Assembly: GCF_023101685.1 (NCBI RefSeq)
Contig: NZ_CP082164.1
Span: 2,542,001-2,606,000, forward strand
Direction: 5' to 3'
DNA: 64,000 nucleotides
DNA from: Bradyrhizobium sp. 186
GTDB taxonomy: Bacteria > Pseudomonadota > Alphaproteobacteria > Rhizobiales > Xanthobacteraceae
Shown in pieces: positions 63,317 through 64,000 of this stretch. The notes under the pieces are model-generated. The model made no database searches. It was not told where the DNA came from and saw only the letters and a program-made list of their open reading frames with translations. How positions within the stretch are numbered: the first letter of the stretch is position 1; the number at the start of each line of letters is the position of its first letter. The translations under genes and the position numbers were made by a program.

Positions 63317-64000
63317 GCTGGTGCCGCCTGCCCAAATAGGCCTCGATAACCTTCGGATTACGCCGCACCTCCTCTGGCGTGCCTTCTGCAATCTTCTTGC
63401 CGAAATCCAGCACCACCACGAGGTCGCTGATGCCCATCACTAGGCGCACATTGTGCTCGACCAGCAGGATCGTTATGCCGCTGGTTTTCAAGTCCGCGAT
63501 CGTACCAAGCAGTTTCATGCTTTCGGTCATGTTCATGCCGGCCGCCGGTTCATCGAGCAGCAACACGTCAGGTTTCGACGCGAGCGCTCGCGCAATCTCC
63601 AGTAATCGTTGCTGGGCGTAAGGCAGCTGTGCAGCCCGATCATTGGCACGGCCGCCGAGGCCAACGACCTCCAGTGCCTCGCGCGCACGATGCTCGATCT
63701 CCGCTTCTCTTTGCTTTTGACGGGCATTCTCTGTGACGATGTCAAACAGGGATATTGACGTGTTGCACGCGCCGGAAACCTTGACGTTTTCAATCACGCT
63801 CAGGTTATTGAAAATCCGGATGGTCTGAAATGTACGGGCAAGTCCAAGCCGTGCAATTCGATGTGGCTTAAGCCCGAACAGCTCCTGACCGTCGATTTGA
63901 ATCGAACCGGCATCGGCATGCGAGGCGCCGCTGAGTGCATTGAGCAGTGTGGTCTTGCCGGAGCCGTTCGGTCCGATAATCGCCTGGACAACGCCGCGCG
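63309..64000 (-). CDS. livG: Branched-chain amino-acid-type ABC ATPase LivG (5' end outside window)
   Basis: The visible 230 residues begin inside the protein at VVQAIIGPNGSGKTTLLNAL (Walker A). They continue with the LivG-type ARTFQTIRIFNNLSVIENV, LPYAQQRLLEIARALASKP (signature in degenerate form), LLLDEPAAGMN (Walker B) and LLVEHNVRLVMGISD. The gene runs past position 64000. It ends overlapping livF. The permeases and binding protein should lie beyond the window. Confidence 0.92.
   Translation of the reverse strand, partial: RGVVQAIIGPNGSGKTTLLNALSGASHADAGSIQIDGQELFGLKPHRIARLGLARTFQTIRIFNNLSVIENVKVSGACNTSISLFDIVTENARQKQREAEIEHRAREALEVVGLGGRANDRAAQLPYAQQRLLEIARALASKPDVLLLDEPAAGMNMTESMKLLGTIADLKTSGITILLVEHNVRLVMGISDLVVVLDFGKKIAEGTPEEVRRNPKVIEAYLGRRHQHA

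Noticed and set aside
1..64000. tRNA, rRNA and riboswitch search by eye
   Set aside because: No cloverleaf, rRNA segment or known riboswitch core was noticed. A covariance search would be needed to exclude them.

Overview
The window looks like an accessory stretch of an alphaproteobacterial chromosome, most likely a Bradyrhizobium-type soil rhizobium. The reasons are high GC, many EcfG-style stress promoters (GGAAC-N16/17-CGTT), many transport operons, an IS66 element, and gene families common in that genus (DUF892 ferritin-like, CsbD, PRC-barrel, DUF3147, permuted ROK protein). This assignment is an inference; no rRNA or other taxonomic marker is present.

Layout. (1) 1-5.7 kb: the 5' part of a giant minus-strand FecR/Ig-like surface protein built from nearly identical 552-bp tandem repeats, with a large palindrome just upstream. 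(2) 6.4-8.9 kb: an IS66-type element with tnpA, tnpB and tnpC. (3) 9-18 kb: a decayed, gene-poor corridor holding remnants of Ku and malonate decarboxylase MdcH, small orphan genes, a GNAT acetyltransferase, a frameshifted PRC-barrel gene, and two copies of an uncharacterised two-gene cassette (a 73-aa protein ending in Gly-Gly plus a protein of about 140 aa). (4) 18-34 kb: a stress and carbohydrate region with CsbD, a GH13 glucosidase, a zinc alcohol dehydrogenase, SDRs, a CDF metal transporter, PAP2, cupin, DUF3147 proteins, DUF892, a circularly permuted ROK protein, the third copy of the cassette, and tiny membrane or secreted proteins. Several of these have EcfG-type promoters. (5) 34-40 kb: MFS transporter, glycosyltransferase, DUF1275 membrane protein, and an RND permease/adaptor chimera that is clearly a deletion remnant. 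(6) 40-51 kb: a LysR/GntR-controlled amino-acid cluster. It has a polar amino-acid ABC transporter, two paralogous binding proteins, an amidohydrolase, a D-serine dehydratase/D-threonine aldolase-like PLP enzyme, a frameshifted RidA and a glutamate cyclase-like protein. Together these suggest uptake and catabolism of D-amino acids or derivatives. (7) 51.7-54.6 kb: MATE exporter divergent from a GcvA-like LysR regulator, and a DUF2934 small protein. (8) 55-64 kb: a minus-strand operon for oligopeptide-type uptake plus an amidase and a MetX-like hydrolase, followed by the end of a branched-chain amino-acid ABC operon (livG partial, livF).

The most unusual items are the thrice-repeated two-gene cassette, the permuted ROK protein, the near-identical Ig-like repeat array, and the cluster of EcfG-type promoters around 29-34 kb. 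Several genes carry single-base frameshifts (PRC-barrel, first DUF3147, RidA twice). Whether these are true lesions or sequencing errors cannot be decided from one sequence.
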